Below are positions 25,450-33,605 of a stretch of 64,000 nt of DNA, one piece after another; the first letter of the stretch is position 1; every line of letters starts with the position of its first letter. This DNA comes from Maritalea sp049801075 (lineage in GTDB: Bacteria; Pseudomonadota; Alphaproteobacteria; Rhizobiales; Devosiaceae), in NCBI RefSeq assembly GCF_049801075.1, contig NZ_JBNAGG010000007.1:1-64000 (forward strand). The letters run 5' to 3'. The notes under the pieces are model-generated. The model saw only the letters and a list, made by a program, of their open reading frames with translations, searched no databases and was not told the DNA's origin. The position numbers were made by a program, and so were the translations under genes.

Positions 25450-25896
25450 CTAGATCACCAGCACAGGACGTTTAGATAGACCCGTCACTTTGTGCGACAC
25501 GCTGCCCAGCAAATATTCTTCCACCGAGCCCATGCCGCGGCTGCCAATCACGATCAAATCATTATCATGTTTATCCGCGAATTTGACGATCGTTCGCGCT
25601 ACTCCACCGGGTGAAACAAAGGCGTGCACATTTTTGCAGCCTGCATCTTTGGCAATGGCTTTCGCCCGCTCTGCCACTTCCGTGGCATGTTCGCGCATCA
25701 CATCGTCCATATTGCCCGGCTCGTTGGGACGCACCATCGATAGGGACGCCTCCAACATAGAATGGTGGCGATACACCGTCAGGATGTTCAGTTTGGAGTC
25801 ATCCTCGCGATTATAATGGATCAACTCGATGGCCTGATTGAGCGCTTTTTCCGCGCCCGGAGAGCCATCAAATGGGACCAAAATCGATTTAAACAT
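25450..25896 (-). CDS. UspA-family universal stress protein (TeaD-like position)
   Basis: 148 residues, a single Usp domain: ILVPFDGSPGAEKAL at the start and the ATP-binding motif GSRGMGSVEEYLLGSVSHKV near 120-140 (G-2x-G-9x-G(S) type). ATG follows a perfect AAGGAGG. It is the last gene of a dctP-dctQ-dctM-usp operon, 11 bp after dctM. In Halomonas the equivalent gene teaD modulates the TeaABC ectoine transporter; a similar regulatory role here is inference from gene order. Confidence 0.9.
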   Translation of the reverse strand: MFKSILVPFDGSPGAEKALNQAIELIHYNREDDSKLNILTVYRHHSMLEASLSMVRPNEPGNMDDVMREHATEVAERAKAIAKDAGCKNVHAFVSPGGVARTIVKFADKHDNDLIVIGSRGMGSVEEYLLGSVSHKVTGLSKRPVLVI

Positions 25897-25907
25897 CGTA
25901 TCCTCCT

Positions 25908-27194
25908 TTATTTCGCAAATGCCAGATCACGCAGGAACAGCGCAATTTGCGGGAAGAAGATCATGGCCACAGCCACGCTGAGCAGGATGAAAATGAATGG
26001 CGGCGTACCGCGGATCACATCCATATATGGCCGCTTAAACACCGCGATAGCTGTGAAGATGTCACACCCAAATGGCGGCGTGGCGGAGCCAATGGCAACC
26101 TGCAGGGTAATGATTGTGCCCACCAATACAGGATCCAACCCCAGTGATTTCACAACCGGCGCGAATACCGGCACAAGGATCAGGATCACCACAATCGGGT
26201 CCACAAACATACAGCCGATAAAGAACGCGATCGAAATGACAAACAGCACTTCAATTCGACCCATCTCCGTGATGCCGATGGCGCCCAATATCTCCTGTGG
26301 CACTTGGGCAAAGGAAATCACCCAAGAAAAGGCGGCGCCAGCGCCGACCAAGATAAACACCACCGCAGTAATGAGCCCCGTTGATTTGGCAGTTTCATAC
26401 ACATTAGCAAGCGACATGGTGCGGAACACCACAACTTCAATGAAAAAGGCATAAAGCACACAAGCAGCCGCCGCTTCGGTGGGGCTGAATATGCCGCCAT
26501 AAATCCCACCAATGATGATGACCGGGAAGCCCATCGGCCAAACGGCTTGTCGCAAGCTGGTGAGCCGCTCGCCCCAACTGGCTTTCTCTTCGGTCGGCAC
26601 ATTGTTGCGCACCGCATAAATGTAGCTGTAAATCGAGAACAGCACCAAAATCAAAAGACCTGGCCCAATGCCAGCAATGAACAATTCAGCGATTGAGGTT
26701 TGAGACACAACACCATAAATGATCATCCCGATGGACGGGGGGATCAGGAAAGCAATGTCACTGGCGTTCACAATCAAAGCCAGCACGAAACTGTCTTTGT
26801 AGCCAGCCTTCAACATGCGAGGCCGCAAGGGCGACCCAATCGCCACAACAGTTGCTTGTGTTGAGCCAGAAACGGCGCCAAACATGGTGCAGGCCGTTGC
26901 CGTTGACACGGCAAGCCCGCCTTTAATGTGCCCCACAAAGGACATCACCAAATTGATAAGCCGACCAGCGGATTGGCCGCGGGTCATAATGTCGGCTGCA
27001 AAAATGAACATGGGCACAGCAATCAATGATGCTGGCCGAATACCGCCCATCATTTGCTGCACCATGGTTTCCATCTGGCCAAAGCCATTGAACATCATAA
27101 AAAAGCCGATCGTGGCACCCACGATCAACGGAACCATCATCGGAAAGCCGAGCAAAAGCAGGACAATCATCGATAGAAAAACAATAGTAGCCAT
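25908..27194 (-). CDS. dctM: TRAP transporter large permease
   Basis: 428 residues, about 12 hydrophobic segments. DctM landmarks: VPLIVGATIGFFMM at the start, GSPLRPRMLKAGYK near 122, IPPSIGMIIYGVVS near 150, and GIFSPTEAAA near 232. It forms the sodium-driven channel subunit. ATG follows GGGGGGAG. It lies 11 bp after the dctQ stop. Confidence 0.95.
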   Translation of the reverse strand: MATIVFLSMIVLLLLGFPMMVPLIVGATIGFFMMFNGFGQMETMVQQMMGGIRPASLIAVPMFIFAADIMTRGQSAGRLINLVMSFVGHIKGGLAVSTATACTMFGAVSGSTQATVVAIGSPLRPRMLKAGYKDSFVLALIVNASDIAFLIPPSIGMIIYGVVSQTSIAELFIAGIGPGLLILVLFSIYSYIYAVRNNVPTEEKASWGERLTSLRQAVWPMGFPVIIIGGIYGGIFSPTEAAAACVLYAFFIEVVVFRTMSLANVYETAKSTGLITAVVFILVGAGAAFSWVISFAQVPQEILGAIGITEMGRIEVLFVISIAFFIGCMFVDPIVVILILVPVFAPVVKSLGLDPVLVGTIITLQVAIGSATPPFGCDIFTAIAVFKRPYMDVIRGTPPFIFILLSVAVAMIFFPQIALFLRDLAFAK

Positions 27195-27205
27195 GATCTC
27201 CCCCC

Positions 27206-27784
27206 TTAGACTTCCGTCTCGCCGTCATCATACCCTTCAAGCACCGCGGTGGAGAGGTAGATGTCTTTCGACGTTAGATTTTTGATGGCGGTCAGCAAAT
27301 ATTGAACCCCGGTCATAAAGAACCCAACGGGCACCCAGACCAAAATCGTCCACACAGGAATTTGCAATGACGGCAACACGCGGCCACGAGAGGCTTGTGT
27401 GCCGATATAGTTCACCGCGTAATAACACAACCCAAACATGATCAAGGCAGTCGTCAACGCAATTAGAACCATCAATGTTTTGCGCAATTTCGGTGGCAAC
27501 GCATCATAAATCGCCGACATGCGAATATGCCGACCATGACGCGCGGCATAGCTGATGCCTGCAAACGTGATCAAAATAATTAGAATTCGGTTCAGCTCTT
27601 CTGAGAAAAAAATTGAATTGCCGAGAAGATATCGGCCCACCACATTGGCGCTGGTGTTTAGAGCCATCAACAATACGCCAATGGCCAAAAAGAAGGATTC
27701 AATACGGCCTATCGCCGTATCAATCACCCCCAAAAAGCCCGGCAGCGCTGAATCAAGCTCCTTAAGCTCGTGCTCGTCGCTCAT
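27206..27784 (-). CDS. dctQ: TRAP transporter small permease
   Basis: 192 residues from the ATG at 27784, behind GGGGGAG; a GTG five codons upstream lacks spacing. Four transmembrane helices with the DctQ landmarks NVVGRYLLGNSIFFSEELNR and RHGRHIRMS near residue 85. It joins DctM in the inner membrane. The N-terminal 25 residues are charged and cytosolic. Confidence 0.92.
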   Translation of the reverse strand: MSDEHELKELDSALPGFLGVIDTAIGRIESFFLAIGVLLMALNTSANVVGRYLLGNSIFFSEELNRILIILITFAGISYAARHGRHIRMSAIYDALPPKLRKTLMVLIALTTALIMFGLCYYAVNYIGTQASRGRVLPSLQIPVWTILVWVPVGFFMTGVQYLLTAIKNLTSKDIYLSTAVLEGYDDGETEV

Positions 27785-27863
27785 CGTGTTCTCCCCCACG
27801 CAGATCGAGAACTGTCCGGCCGCGCATACACGTCGGCCGAACAGATATAGCGTTCAGATGTGA

Positions 27864-28883
27864 TTATTCAGCTGTTGCTTCCAAATCAGCCTTCATCTGT
27901 TCCAAAATGGCCTTGCCGCTATCGCCAGTCATCTCAATGAACTTGGCTTCAACTTCTGCAGCAGCATCCACAAAGCACTGGCGTTCTTCTTCGCTCAGCA
28001 CCGTGACGGTCATTTCTGGCTTGGCTTCTTTGATCTTCGCAAGTTCCTGATCAGCCAAGTCTTGCTGGTACGTCACAATGTGATCATACGCCGCGTCCGC
28101 AGCATCCTCGATCACTTGCTGTTCTTCTTCACTCAAGGAGTTGTAAAAATCCTGGTTCGCCATCAAGGCGGTGGTGAAGTTGTTGTGACCAGCATAAGTG
28201 ATGTGATCAGTCACTTCATAGATCTTGGTTGAATAAAGGAAGAAGGTCGGGTTTTCCTGACCTTGAATGATGTTGGTCTGCAAGCCGCCATATACCTCAC
28301 CCCATGGCAATGGTGTTGGGGTCGCCCCAAATGCTTTGTAGCTTTCCACCAGAAGCGGGTTGGTCATCACACGGAATTTCACCTCGTTCAAGTCATCACA
28401 TGACTTGACCGGGTTTTTCGTGGTCATGGCCACTTCGCCTTCAGGATACATGGAGAGCAGCTCGAGACCTTGATTGGCATATAGGCCCTCAAAGTCCTCA
28501 TTAATGGCCTTACTTTCTTTATAGAAACGCGCCAAATGAGCTTGGTCAGTTGGCAACAAATAAGGCACGAAGAAAACTTGTGCTTCCGGAATCAGCGCAC
28601 CGGTGAAACCGGGTGACTGGTTTACGAACTGCAGAATGCCGGCTTGAGCCTGCTCCATAATGTCAGCCGATTCACCGAGCGTACCGAACGGAAAAAGCTG
28701 AATTTCATGGTCTGAGTTTTTCTCAACTTCTTCTTTGAATTTTTGAGCATAAATACCTTGGACATCGGTCATCGCTTCTTCAAAAGCATAACGCCATGTG
28801 TCGGCTTGTGCAGCAGAAAGGCTCATGGCCATAACGCTGACGCCTGCAAGGGCTCCCAGTGTGCGTTTTGTGAGTTTTTTCAC
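27864..28883 (-). CDS. dctP: TRAP transporter substrate-binding protein
   Basis: 339 residues from the GTG at 28883, which follows AGGGAGA; the reading frame extends 31 codons further without support. Signal peptide VKKLTKRTLGALAGVSVMAM ending SAAQA-D. The mature domain begins DTWRYAFEEA and carries the ligand-carboxylate Arg segment VKFRVMTNPL near 175, then ATPTPLPWGEVYGGLQTN and GQENP. Such proteins bind organic anions or zwitterions. It heads the TRAP-Usp operon. The substrate is not deducible; adjacent genes hint at a cyclic amide or its products. Confidence 0.92.
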   Translation of the reverse strand: MKKLTKRTLGALAGVSVMAMSLSAAQADTWRYAFEEAMTDVQGIYAQKFKEEVEKNSDHEIQLFPFGTLGESADIMEQAQAGILQFVNQSPGFTGALIPEAQVFFVPYLLPTDQAHLARFYKESKAINEDFEGLYANQGLELLSMYPEGEVAMTTKNPVKSCDDLNEVKFRVMTNPLLVESYKAFGATPTPLPWGEVYGGLQTNIIQGQENPTFFLYSTKIYEVTDHITYAGHNNFTTALMANQDFYNSLSEEEQQVIEDAADAAYDHIVTYQQDLADQELAKIKEAKPEMTVTVLSEEERQCFVDAAAEVEAKFIEMTGDSGKAILEQMKADLEATAE

Positions 28884-29117
28884 GTCTATCTCCCTAAAAA
28901 GTTGTGCTTTGTTCATCCTTTCTGGATAAAAAATTAAACCCCGACATGCCGCAATTGACGTGCCGATCTGCCTCACTATTGCGTGCCTAAACCACGCTGT
29001 CCACCCCTTGCGATTTCCGATATTCCATTGTTTTTATAAGGTTTCGGGCGCTGGCGACCGATTTTTCACCCGTCATGTTTTTGTTTTTCATGCGCCAAAA
29101 ATACCAAAGAATTTGTA

Positions 29118-29129
29118 CCCCATTTGGGG
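29118..29129. promoter_or_regulatory. CCCCATTTGGGG inverted repeat upstream of the TRAP operon
   Basis: Two 4-bp arms (5 bp if the pair A/T next to them is counted) around TT, 235 bp before the dctP start. It has the same centre as the sites at 4337 and 10930. The distance is long for a proximal operator. Confidence 0.3.
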
Positions 29130-29170
29130 CGGTTAATGACATTTTAAGCTCAAACCATCTCTTTGTAGTT

Positions 29171-29189
29171 CGCGCGCACGCGCGCGCGT
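29171..29189. repeat. Alternating CG/CA tract
   Basis: Nineteen bases of strict pyrimidine-purine alternation, nearly all CG, in the middle of an AT-rich gap. Such tracts can adopt Z-DNA under negative supercoiling. No function is shown. Confidence 0.5.
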
Positions 29190-29497
29190 CATTGTTGCAA
29201 AAAGTTGAGCGAATTCGCGTAGTTGGCGCTTATTTATCATTATAAATTAGATGTAATTCCGGTTTTTGACTTTGCTCATGAAGCATCAATAACGAAACGA
29301 GATGGCATTTCTTGTCACCGTCAGAATTCTCGAAATTTTGAACCGCATCTGGCGCGTCAAATTGAAAAATTTAGGTGTTCTGATTTGCTGCAAAAAAGAA
29401 TTCAAAAAAATGGGAATAAATAAATTTTATCTGCAAAAATTGGATTTATTCAGCGACAGGTTAGAAAATGGCGCGGCAGAGAGCCGCGCCAAAATGA

Positions 29498-30283
29498 TTA
29501 AACACTCGCGATCAGACCGCCATCAATGCGGATGGTGCTGCCTGTGATATAGCTGGCTTTGTCGCTGGCCAAAAAGGCGGCGGCATCGCCATATTCTTTC
29601 GGGTCGCCATAGCGGCCAACAGGGATGGCAGCAACGCTTTCAGCCGAAACCTCTTCAACGCTTCTATTTTCGCGCTTCGCCTTTTGCTCATCCAAAAAGC
29701 TGATGCGTGGCGTGGCAATGCGGCCCGGCAAAATGATGTTGCTGGTGATGCCATCTTTGCCCACTTCGCGGGCCAAAGTTTTGGACCAGCCCACCAATGA
29801 CAAACGCAACGCGTTAGAAAGGCCCAAATTTGGAATAGGCGCCACAACGCCTGACGATGTTGAGGTGATGATCCGGCCCCAACCGCGCTCTTTCATGCCC
29901 GGCAACACGCGATCTGTGATCGCGATGACGGACATAACCATCATGTCAAAGCTTTCGCGCCACAGGTCTGGCGCTTGGCCGGAAACAGTGCTTGGCTTTG
30001 GGCCGCCTGTATTGTTGACCAAAATATCCACTGAGCCCAACTCAGATTCAATTTTCGAAATATTGGTGTCGATTTGATCGAGCTTGCTCAGATCCCATTC
30101 AAGCGCGATGGCGTCGCCGCCATTGTCGCGAATGGCTTTGGCGTTGGCTTCTGCAGCGTCCAGATTAATGTCGCCAAGGGCCACTTTCACCCCTTCTTTC
30201 GCCAAAGAATTGGCCATTGCGCCGCCAAGGCCACCGCCTGCGCCCAACACCAAGGCCACTTTGCCCTTAATTCCAAAATCCAT
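29498..30283 (-). CDS. Short-chain dehydrogenase-like protein with altered active site
   Basis: 261 residues. The cofactor motif LGAGGGLGGAMA near 13 and LVNNTGGP near 88 mark a classical SDR fold; the C-terminal YITGSTIRIDGG is also typical. In the active-site helix, counting back from WSKTLA, the usual Tyr-3x-Lys reads S-NAL-R (in GLSNALRLS). The catalytic Ser region is TSTSSG. This SNALR form is, as far as I recall, a recognisable SDR subgroup often labelled 3-oxoacyl-ACP reductase. ATG follows AGGAG. It is the last of three same-strand genes with the amidohydrolase and racemase. Reaction unknown. Confidence 0.8.
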   Translation of the reverse strand: MDFGIKGKVALVLGAGGGLGGAMANSLAKEGVKVALGDINLDAAEANAKAIRDNGGDAIALEWDLSKLDQIDTNISKIESELGSVDILVNNTGGPKPSTVSGQAPDLWRESFDMMVMSVIAITDRVLPGMKERGWGRIITSTSSGVVAPIPNLGLSNALRLSLVGWSKTLAREVGKDGITSNIILPGRIATPRISFLDEQKAKRENRSVEEVSAESVAAIPVGRYGDPKEYGDAAAFLASDKASYITGSTIRIDGGLIASV

Positions 30284-30334
30284 GTTTAACTCCTAACTTT
30301 AGTCAAGTTTCTCGCAGGCGAAATCGCCCGTGTC

Positions 30335-31699
30335 TTAATCTTCAAACCAATTGCTGTCACCACGGCGCACATAGCTGCCATCGCCTGCTGCGTTGCAGAC
30401 TTTTTCGCCATCCCACGCCAATTGGCCGCGCAAATAAGTGCGGTCCACCGTCACGCTGAAGGTGCGGCCATCAAATGGGCTCCAATTGAGATCATCATGG
30501 GCATTGGCTGAATCCCAAATTTGCGGCTCGTTTTTCAAAATGGCGAAATCTGCATCCGCTCCCAATTGAATGCCACCCTTTTGCGGCCAGATGCCGAAAA
30601 AGCGGGCCGGGCGTTCGCACAACATTTCTGCTGTTAGCGAGGCTGCGTCCAAACCGCGTTGTTCAGCGGCGGTGTAAAAACAGGGCAACAAGGTTTCGAG
30701 GCCGGGAATGCCGGCACCCGCATCAAAGATGGAGGGGGTAAACTTATTGTCGATCGGCCAGCTTGAATGGTCAGAGCTGATAAAGCCGACGCGGCCCGCC
30801 AAAATCTCTTCCCACAAAACGTCAATTTCACCGGGGCGGATAGGTGGGTTCACCTTCATTTTCGCGCCCAGTTCCTCGCCATCAATCTCCGGGTCAAACC
30901 ACAAATAATGCACGCACAATTCACCCGTGGCGCGATAACCATCAAAGGCATAATTGTCCACCAGCTGGAAACCACGTGCAGTGGTGAGATGCACAATATG
31001 TGCGTGGGCGTGGGCTGCCGCGCCTAGCTCCAAGAATTGCGCTGTGGCGGACAATTCGGCGGAAGCCGGACGGCTTTCAGAATGTGCGACCAGTCCATTT
31101 TTGCCCTCAGATTTCGCTTTGGCCATATAGGCATGGACCATGTCCTGATCTTCATTGTGCACACCCAACGGAATATCGGTCGGCGCCAACGCTTCAAAAA
31201 TCTCAACCATTTGTGGAGTTTGAATGCGCGGGAAACGGGTGGGGTTACTTTCAAACGTCGAAATTTTGAAGGCGACCACGCCGCCATCAATTAGTGCGCC
31301 AATTTCACTCACATCTTGCCCGGGGGCGACGGTAGCATAAAGCGCCATATCCGCATGAGCGACATCTTCAATCGTGCGCACTTTATCGTCCAACCGCGCT
31401 TCGGTGTTCAGCGGATCAGGATTGTCATAAGGCATATCCACAAGAGTGGTCACGCCGCCAGCAATGGCCGAGCGGGTGGTGCTTTCAATGCCGGGCAAGC
31501 CGCCATAGGAACACGCATGGGTTTGACCATCCACCACGCCGGGCAGGATCACACCATTGGTGACCTTGTGCTGCTCTTTCGCTTCGGGCGCATCGCCTTC
31601 ACCGATTGCAGCGATTTTGCCGTTTTTCACGCCAATCCACACATTATCGCGTACGCCTTCCGGCAATATTGCTGTGCCTTGCACCACCAAATCAAACAT
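30335..31699 (-). CDS. Cyclic amidohydrolase, dihydropyrimidinase/allantoinase-like
   Basis: 454 residues from the ATG at 31699, behind GGGAGA; an ATG five codons earlier lacks a ribosome site. It is a TIM-barrel amidohydrolase of the type that opens hydantoin, allantoin or dihydropyrimidine rings. PGVVDGQTH near residue 57 is the first metal segment, VVAFKIS near 148 carries the carbamylated Lys, VHNEDQD near 182 and AHIVHLTTARG near 235 give two His, and SSDHSSW near 310 the Asp. The first His of the usual HxH is Gln here, as also seen in some dihydroorotases. The start overlaps the racemase gene stop by 8 bp. Confidence 0.85.
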   Translation of the reverse strand: MFDLVVQGTAILPEGVRDNVWIGVKNGKIAAIGEGDAPEAKEQHKVTNGVILPGVVDGQTHACSYGGLPGIESTTRSAIAGGVTTLVDMPYDNPDPLNTEARLDDKVRTIEDVAHADMALYATVAPGQDVSEIGALIDGGVVAFKISTFESNPTRFPRIQTPQMVEIFEALAPTDIPLGVHNEDQDMVHAYMAKAKSEGKNGLVAHSESRPASAELSATAQFLELGAAAHAHAHIVHLTTARGFQLVDNYAFDGYRATGELCVHYLWFDPEIDGEELGAKMKVNPPIRPGEIDVLWEEILAGRVGFISSDHSSWPIDNKFTPSIFDAGAGIPGLETLLPCFYTAAEQRGLDAASLTAEMLCERPARFFGIWPQKGGIQLGADADFAILKNEPQIWDSANAHDDLNWSPFDGRTFSVTVDRTYLRGQLAWDGEKVCNAAGDGSYVRRGDSNWFED

Positions 31700-32357
31700 T
31701 ACTTGTTCTCCCATAATTTAAATCGAGGGCATTGATGGCCAAGATGGTGCCAGCCTGCACCGGGTCCACCACCGGCATTTGAAGGTGCGCTTGCAGCGCC
31801 TCGCGATAAAGGCCAAGGCCCGCGCAGCCTAAAATCACCACATCTGCCCCAACTTGATCCCGCAAGGTTACGCCAATTTCACCCAAGCCCTGGGTGACAT
31901 CACTGGCCATCAATTCCGGCACGCTGATATTGATCGCGCGGTCGCCCGCCATGCGCTTTTCAAGTTTCAATTTTTCCAAATAGCGAAGGTGACGCCCGAT
32001 GGACGAAGGCCCCATGGAGATGATGCCAAAGGCGCTGCCCAACCCAAGGGCAGTAAGGTAAGCGCTTTCGGCAATGCCAAACACAGGTTTGTTGGTCGTC
32101 GCACGCACTTCTTCAATGCCCGGATCAGAAAAGCAGGCGATGACAAATGCATCAGCATCGCTTTGCGCCACCGCTTCCAAAATGTGCGGCACCACCTCAA
32201 TCACATGATCATCATTTTCAATGCCCGGAGGGGATTTTGCCAGCTCGATACAGTCCACCTGATGTGCTGTGCGTTGATTCACCTCTGCCAAACATTCATC
32301 CATCGATTTGGTCACCGATTTGGAGCTGTTTGGATTGATCACCAAAATTTTTGCCAT
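31692..32357 (-). CDS. Aspartate/glutamate/hydantoin-family racemase
   Basis: 221 residues. MAKILVINPNSSKSVTKSM is the standard start of hydantoin and allantoin racemases. The two catalytic cysteines are in IACFSDPGIEEVRA near 78 and ILGCAGLGLY near 183. It probably interconverts enantiomers so that the stereoselective amidohydrolase downstream can use both. ATG follows GGAGGG. It overlaps the amidohydrolase gene and is divergent from a GntR regulator. Allantoin, hydantoin or a related ring is a reasonable guess for the substrate. Confidence 0.88.
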   Translation of the reverse strand: MAKILVINPNSSKSVTKSMDECLAEVNQRTAHQVDCIELAKSPPGIENDDHVIEVVPHILEAVAQSDADAFVIACFSDPGIEEVRATTNKPVFGIAESAYLTALGLGSAFGIISMGPSSIGRHLRYLEKLKLEKRMAGDRAINISVPELMASDVTQGLGEIGVTLRDQVGADVVILGCAGLGLYREALQAHLQMPVVDPVQAGTILAINALDLNYGRTSNV

Positions 32358-32392
32358 TGAGCCCTCCGATGAGTCAGCTTTTAAAATATTAC

Positions 32393-32404
32393 GTGATATA
32401 TCAC
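32393..32404. promoter_or_regulatory. Palindrome between racemase and GntR genes
   Basis: GTGATATATCAC, a perfect 12-bp palindrome, lies 36 bp upstream of the racemase start and 70 bp upstream of the GntR start. The AT-rich centre with GTG/CAC ends is a common GntR-type operator shape, so it probably serves the divergent regulator. Confidence 0.6.
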
Positions 32405-32473
32405 AAGCATATTATTTTGACTTTCGTGCAATGATTAGCCAAAAGGGAGAGACAAGACGCGCAGGACGGGCCC

Positions 32474-33160
32474 ATGGACCAAGAGATAAAACCGAAAAAA
32501 TCCACATCTTTGACCGAGCAAGCCTATATGGCGCTGCGTGAAAAGGTGATCACGTGCGAATTGGCGCCCGGGTCGGATGTGTCAGAACCAGAGCTGGCGG
32601 AACAGCTCGCCATGAGCAAAACACCGGTGCGCGAAGCCATGAGTCGCCTGTGCCTTGAAGGCTTGATGGAAGCTTTTCCCCGCCGCGGCTATCGGGTGAC
32701 CCCGGTCACGGTGAAGGATATGAATGATCTGTTTGCCGTACGCGCCATATTGGAAGGTGCCGCCGCGGCGCTGGCCGCCACGCATATTAATGCTGAAGAG
32801 CTATCTGTTTTGGAGGAACTGGCCGAGGCAGAATATGTAATGGGGGAGGGGATGAGCACCAAGGGCTTTGTGGCCCGCAACCAAATGTTCCACGCCGCCA
32901 TCGCCCAAGGATCAAAAAACCCGCGATTGCACGCGCTGATTATGCGGCACTTGGAAGAGGGAACCCGCTTTTTATATATGGGCACCCGCGCTCGCGATGT
33001 GAATTTTGAGACCAATAGCGATCACCAAAAGATTGTCGACACGCTGCGCGCGCGCAACGCAGAACGTGCGCGTGAACAGATGGCCCAGCATATAGAAAAT
33101 ACGCGCCAAGGCTTATTACAAGCGCTGATTTCTCAAACAGAAATGAATGTGAGTTTTTAG
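32474..33160 (+). CDS. GntR-family regulator, FCD (FadR-like) subgroup
   Basis: 228 residues. N-terminal winged helix 15-75: LTEQAYMALREKVITCELAP and EQLAMSKTPVREAMSRL. The C-terminal FCD domain (about 85-215) has the metal-binding His pattern (NQMFHAAIAQ, then MRHLE and DHQKIVDTL). It is expected to bind a small organic acid and control the divergent racemase-amidohydrolase-SDR genes. It converges with a small gene that ends 10 bp away. Confidence 0.92.
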   Translation: MDQEIKPKKSTSLTEQAYMALREKVITCELAPGSDVSEPELAEQLAMSKTPVREAMSRLCLEGLMEAFPRRGYRVTPVTVKDMNDLFAVRAILEGAAAALAATHINAEELSVLEELAEAEYVMGEGMSTKGFVARNQMFHAAIAQGSKNPRLHALIMRHLEEGTRFLYMGTRARDVNFETNSDHQKIVDTLRARNAERAREQMAQHIENTRQGLLQALISQTEMNVSF

Positions 33161-33170
33161 CGACGGGCGC

Positions 33171-33338
33171 TTATTTCGCGGGCTTTGCAGCTTCTTTGGC
33201 CAAACGCAGTGCCTTTAGGCGTGCGATATTATCGCTAATGGCCTTTGCTTTTTGCTCGGCTTCTGTCAGCGATGTTTTGGCATTTTTTTGTAGCGCAGCG
33301 AAACGTTCTTCAGCGCGCTCACGGGCATTATCGGCCAT
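33171..33338 (-). CDS. Small charged alpha-helical protein, unknown
   Basis: 55 residues from the ATG at 33338, chosen because AAAGG lies upstream. The sequence MADNARERAEERFAALQK onward is rich in Ala, Lys and Glu with no predicted membrane segment and ends KEAAKPAK, so a single long helix or coiled coil is likely. It sits just downstream of the cold-shock gene with a hairpin between, which may allow read-through expression. No family is recognised. Confidence 0.65.
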   Translation of the reverse strand: MADNARERAEERFAALQKNAKTSLTEAEQKAKAISDNIARLKALRLAKEAAKPAK

Positions 33339-33362
33339 CGAGTGACCTTTCATAATGAGATA

Positions 33363-33387
33363 GGGCCGCGCAATGAATGCGCGGCCC
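33363..33387 (-). terminator. Hairpin after the cold-shock gene
   Basis: GGGCCGCGC / GCGCGGCCC, a perfect 9-bp stem with a 7-base loop, 8 bp after the cold-shock stop and 24 bp before the small gene. It lacks a T tract, so it may only partly terminate, or may protect the short mRNA. Confidence 0.5.
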
Positions 33388-33395
33388 AAATCATC

Positions 33396-33605
33396 TTAGT
33401 CAACCAAAGAAAGGTTGGCAGCTGATTGCTTGCCGTCACGGCCGCTCTCTAGCTCATAAGAAACTTTCTGACCTTCAGCGAGGCCTGAAAGACCTGCGCG
33501 CTCAACGGCAGAAATATGAACGAAAGCATCTTTGCTGCCGTCTTCCGGTGAAATAAAGCCGAAGCCTTTAGTTGTGTTGAAAAATTTAACAGTGCCGATT
33601 GTCAT
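33396..33605 (-). CDS. Cold-shock protein, CspA family
   Basis: 69 residues from the ATG at 33605, the normal CspA length; an upstream in-frame start would add 15 unrelated residues. It is a single OB-fold that binds single-stranded RNA and DNA. The RNP1 motif KGFGFI and RNP2 motif DAFVHISA are intact, and it starts MTIGTVKFFNTTKGFG. The space upstream is unusually long (455 bp to the SulP ATG), leaving room for a structured 5' leader as in other csp genes. Confidence 0.96.
   Translation of the reverse strand: MTIGTVKFFNTTKGFGFISPEDGSKDAFVHISAVERAGLSGLAEGQKVSYELESGRDGKQSAANLSLVD

Larger units (their letters stand above)
28884..29497. other. Intergenic region, 614 bp, no gene seen
   Basis: The largest gap in the window, between the dctP start and the SDR stop. 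Short open frames here have no ribosome sites or recognisable sequence. It holds a CCCCATTTGGGG palindrome at 29118 and an alternating purine-pyrimidine run at 29171. The half nearest dctP should contain that operon's promoter; the AT-rich remainder shows nothing further. Confidence 0.55.

Noticed and set aside
25762..26454. 230-codon plus-strand frame opposite dctM
   Set aside because: Thr/Asn/Ile-rich antisense of a membrane protein gene; no independent support.
29223..29547. Two short plus-strand frames in the gap between dctP and the SDR gene
   Set aside because: No ribosome sites, low-complexity AT-rich sequence and no recognisable protein features.
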